Below are positions 6,171 to 7,486 of a stretch of DNA of 7,486 nucleotides, piece after piece. The DNA lies in contig PJET01000197.1 of the NCBI GenBank assembly GCA_002825515.1, forward strand, positions 1 to 7,486, read 5' to 3'. Both the position numbers and the translations under genes were made by a program. Source of the DNA: Candidatus Thorarchaeota archaeon MP11T_1 (GTDB taxonomy: Archaea; Asgardarchaeota; Thorarchaeia; Thorarchaeales; Thorarchaeaceae). The notes beneath the pieces were generated by a model that was given only the letters and a program-made list of their open reading frames with translations, did no database searches and was not told the origin of the DNA. Position 1 is the first letter of the stretch. The number at the start of each line of letters is the position of its first letter.

Positions 6171-6188
6171 ATCTAGCGCCTTCTTGAT

Positions 6189-6932
6189 TTATCGTTTACT
6201 CAAAATCACATATACAATGACTATCGCCGCAAGCAGAGCTCCTAGAAGTATTAGAGGAAAAAGGCTGAATATGGAGTTGTCTGTGGGTGTTCCCGAATTA
6301 ACGAGCATGATCTGAAGGTTATAGGGAACACCAAACGAATAGCTAGTTCTGGCTTCCACAAGCAAACCATCTGCCAACGAATATGCTAGATGAGTGATTT
6401 GTGGATTGCCAAAACCTGTTGGGTCTTGTACATAATCAAATACGATACATTCAATCAATGTCATGCCAATAGAGATATTGTCAAAGTAGGACGTCATTGT
6501 TCCATTCAAGTAATTGCCCAATACACGTTCTGCTGAAGCAAATGCCGTTGCATTTAGATTCTCAATATTTTGTTGTCCAACATCCACGATAAGTCCTGGC
6601 CACCATTCAGTCGGCGTACCCCATACACCAAAAGTCAGGTCTTTGGCTATCTCTGTATCGTTCGCAATCACTGTGACATTTCCAATTTTTAACTGTCCAA
6701 CAATGTCCTCAGCAATACTTTGAATTTGGAATGTCATTGAGCTTCCATTCTCTGCAAGCCAAAATCCGCCTTCTGAATAAAACATGTTGAAAGGTTCAGC
6801 TGGAGCTACATCAACATGCCACTCTATAATAGAGCCAATCGTAACGTCTTGACTATATCCCATTACTCGCGGTGTCCATGTTATAGAAAGCATGCATAGT
6901 AAAACTATAATCATGAGCGCTTTTCTTCTCAT
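6189..6932 (-). CDS. Secreted, C-terminally membrane-anchored, probably N-glycosylated protein of unknown family
   Basis: I do not recognise a family for this 247-aa protein. It has a signal peptide (MRRKA, hydrophobic core about 6-19, likely cleavage near MGYS at 24-27), an extracellular region of about 190 residues, and a single C-terminal membrane helix (about 223-243) ending in the basic SKR. The topology is therefore an ectodomain outside and a very short cytoplasmic tail. The ectodomain has six NxS/T sequons (Asn62, 85, 91, 127, 143 and 152), is beta-rich in appearance, and contains an aromatic cluster, VWGTPTEWWPG (103-113). The ATG lies 1 base after the DUF4430 gene stop with GAGGA inside that gene, so the two proteins are made together. 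The shared topology and coupling suggest they form a surface complex, perhaps a receptor or scaffold for the ECF S component encoded next (inference). Confidence 0.8.
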   Translation of the reverse strand: MRRKALMIIVLLCMLSITWTPRVMGYSQDVTIGSIIEWHVDVAPAEPFNMFYSEGGFWLAENGSSMTFQIQSIAEDIVGQLKIGNVTVIANDTEIAKDLTFGVWGTPTEWWPGLIVDVGQQNIENLNATAFASAERVLGNYLNGTMTSYFDNISIGMTLIECIVFDYVQDPTGFGNPQITHLAYSLADGLLVEARTSYSFGVPYNLQIMLVNSGTPTDNSIFSLFPLILLGALLAAIVIVYVILSKR

Positions 6933-6933
6933 T

Positions 6934-7440
6934 TTATTGTGTCCTCTTTATGGTTTGAACATATACTATAGCGATGAAACCAAGACCTGCAGCCAAAATG
7001 ATGGCCAGTCCTGGAAAGAATGTGGGATCGTTCTGAATTCTTGGATTTGGAGATGAGAATACCCAAGCCACTGTATCTCCATCCTCAAGAGAATAGAGAT
7101 TGACTGCTGTTGACGCAAACTCACCGTTTACCCAATATTGCCAACCATATTCGCCCTCACCAATTAGTCCTTCAATCCCTTTGATATATGCCAGAGGTCC
7201 AAACCATTGCACCTCAATTTCAAGGACTGAAGAAGTCACTTCTAGAACGGTCGACCCATTGAGGTCATTATATTCTCTGATTGTACCATTTCCAAAGTCA
7301 ACTGTGAGAGTGATACCCTCGGCTGCAGCAACTATTTCTGAGCTACTCTGAGCATTTAGAGGGATTACAAGAATCATCATTATGTACAGGACTAATGCTA
7401 TTGAAAGACTGTGTCTAATATGATTCAAGTTCACCCACAC
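6934..7440 (-). CDS. Membrane-anchored DUF4430 (transcobalamin C-terminal-like) surface protein
   Basis: This 168-aa protein has a signal peptide (hydrophobic 11-28, likely cleavage at NAQ/SS near 31) and a DUF4430-type domain at about 41-131: ITLTVDFGNGTI, then GIEGLIGEGEYGWQYWVNGE (88-107) and YSLEDGDTVAWVF (116-128). The GW-x-YWVNG and LxDGDxVxW motifs are hallmarks of this fold, which also forms the C-terminal domain of transcobalamin and intrinsic factor. A single membrane helix (142-162) and the tail TIKRTQ follow, so the domain is displayed outside the cell. Sequons occur at Asn51 and Asn61. GTG at 7440 is the farthest possible start, because an in-frame stop lies just beyond; there is no good Shine-Dalgarno site, and starts at GTG 7434 or TTG 7428 are possible. 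It is the first gene of the operon carrying an ECF S component, which supports a ligand-capture role. Confidence 0.82.
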   Translation of the reverse strand: MWVNLNHIRHSLSIALVLYIMMILVIPLNAQSSSEIVAAAEGITLTVDFGNGTIREYNDLNGSTVLEVTSSVLEIEVQWFGPLAYIKGIEGLIGEGEYGWQYWVNGEFASTAVNLYSLEDGDTVAWVFSSPNPRIQNDPTFFPGLAIILAAGLGFIAIVYVQTIKRTQ

Positions 7441-7442
7441 TC

Positions 7443-7464
7443 TAGGATAGGTTAACCTATCCTA
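7443..7464. promoter_or_regulatory. Perfect 22-bp palindrome, candidate operator of the ECF/DUF4430 operon
   Basis: The half-site TAGGATAGGTT is followed immediately by its exact reverse complement, with no spacer or mismatch. Its centre (7453/7454) coincides with the transcript start predicted from the TATA box at 7476-7482. A protein bound there would block RNA polymerase, so a repressor operator is the simplest reading. If transcription does begin at the centre, only half of the palindrome is transcribed, which argues against an RNA hairpin. Confidence 0.7.
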
Positions 7465-7475
7465 CAACATTTGAC

Positions 7476-7482
7476 ATTTAAA
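7476..7482 (-). promoter_or_regulatory. TATA box for the five-gene ECF/DUF4430 operon
   Basis: TTTAAAT on the minus strand, preceded by AAGG at the window edge, is a good archaeal TATA match. Its centre is about 26 bases upstream of 7453, giving a leader of about 13 bases before the GTG at 7440. The BRE is mostly outside the window. Confidence 0.6.
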
Positions 7483-7486
7483 CCTT

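Noticed and set aside
1..7486. CRISPR arrays, tRNA or rRNA genes, insertion sequences
   Set aside because: No regularly spaced repeats, no tRNA-like cloverleaf, no rRNA core sequence and no transposase or terminal inverted repeats were seen on either strand.

Overview
The window (about 42% G+C by eye) looks like archaeal genomic DNA, most probably from an Asgard archaeon and tentatively from the Thorarchaeia. The pointers are a eukaryote-like Rab/Ras-family small GTPase, a stand-alone XPF/ERCC4-type nuclease with a helix-hairpin-helix tail, an archaeal DUF4443 winged-helix protein, sequon-rich surface proteins with one C-terminal membrane anchor, and archaeal TATA-like promoters. Shine-Dalgarno sites (GGAGG, GGTGA) are common, and GTG and TTG starts are used. 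The lineage is inferred from gene content only.

Positions 1-852 (minus strand) hold a small cluster read right to left: a 59-aa ribbon-helix-helix regulator, a very short FtsX-type ABC permease, and the first 24 codons of a LolD/MacB-type ABC ATPase that runs off the left edge. Positions 853-1103 are a divergent intergenic region. The plus strand then carries a Rab-like GTPase (1104-1646) and an M42-family metallo-aminopeptidase (1735-2874). A hairpin followed by a T6 tract separates the peptidase from the convergent minus-strand gene for myo-inositol-phosphate synthase (2930-4018), which has its own TATA box and Shine-Dalgarno site.

Positions 4101-7486 are one compact minus-strand operon of five genes with gaps of 1, 18, 1 and 2 bases. 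In transcription order they are: a secreted, membrane-anchored DUF4430 protein (the fold of the transcobalamin C-terminal domain); a secreted, anchored, probably glycosylated protein of unknown family; an ECF-transporter S component; a DUF4443 winged-helix protein; and the ERCC4/HhH nuclease. The promoter at the right edge has a TATA box and a perfect 22-bp palindrome centred on the predicted transcription start.

This operon is the most interesting part of the window. It looks like a locally regulated vitamin-uptake module, with cobalamin or a related corrinoid as the leading but unproven substrate. Surface proteins would capture the ligand, an S component would import it using ECF A/T subunits encoded elsewhere, and DUF4443 may be the ligand-sensing repressor. 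Why a DNA-repair-type nuclease is coupled to it is unclear.
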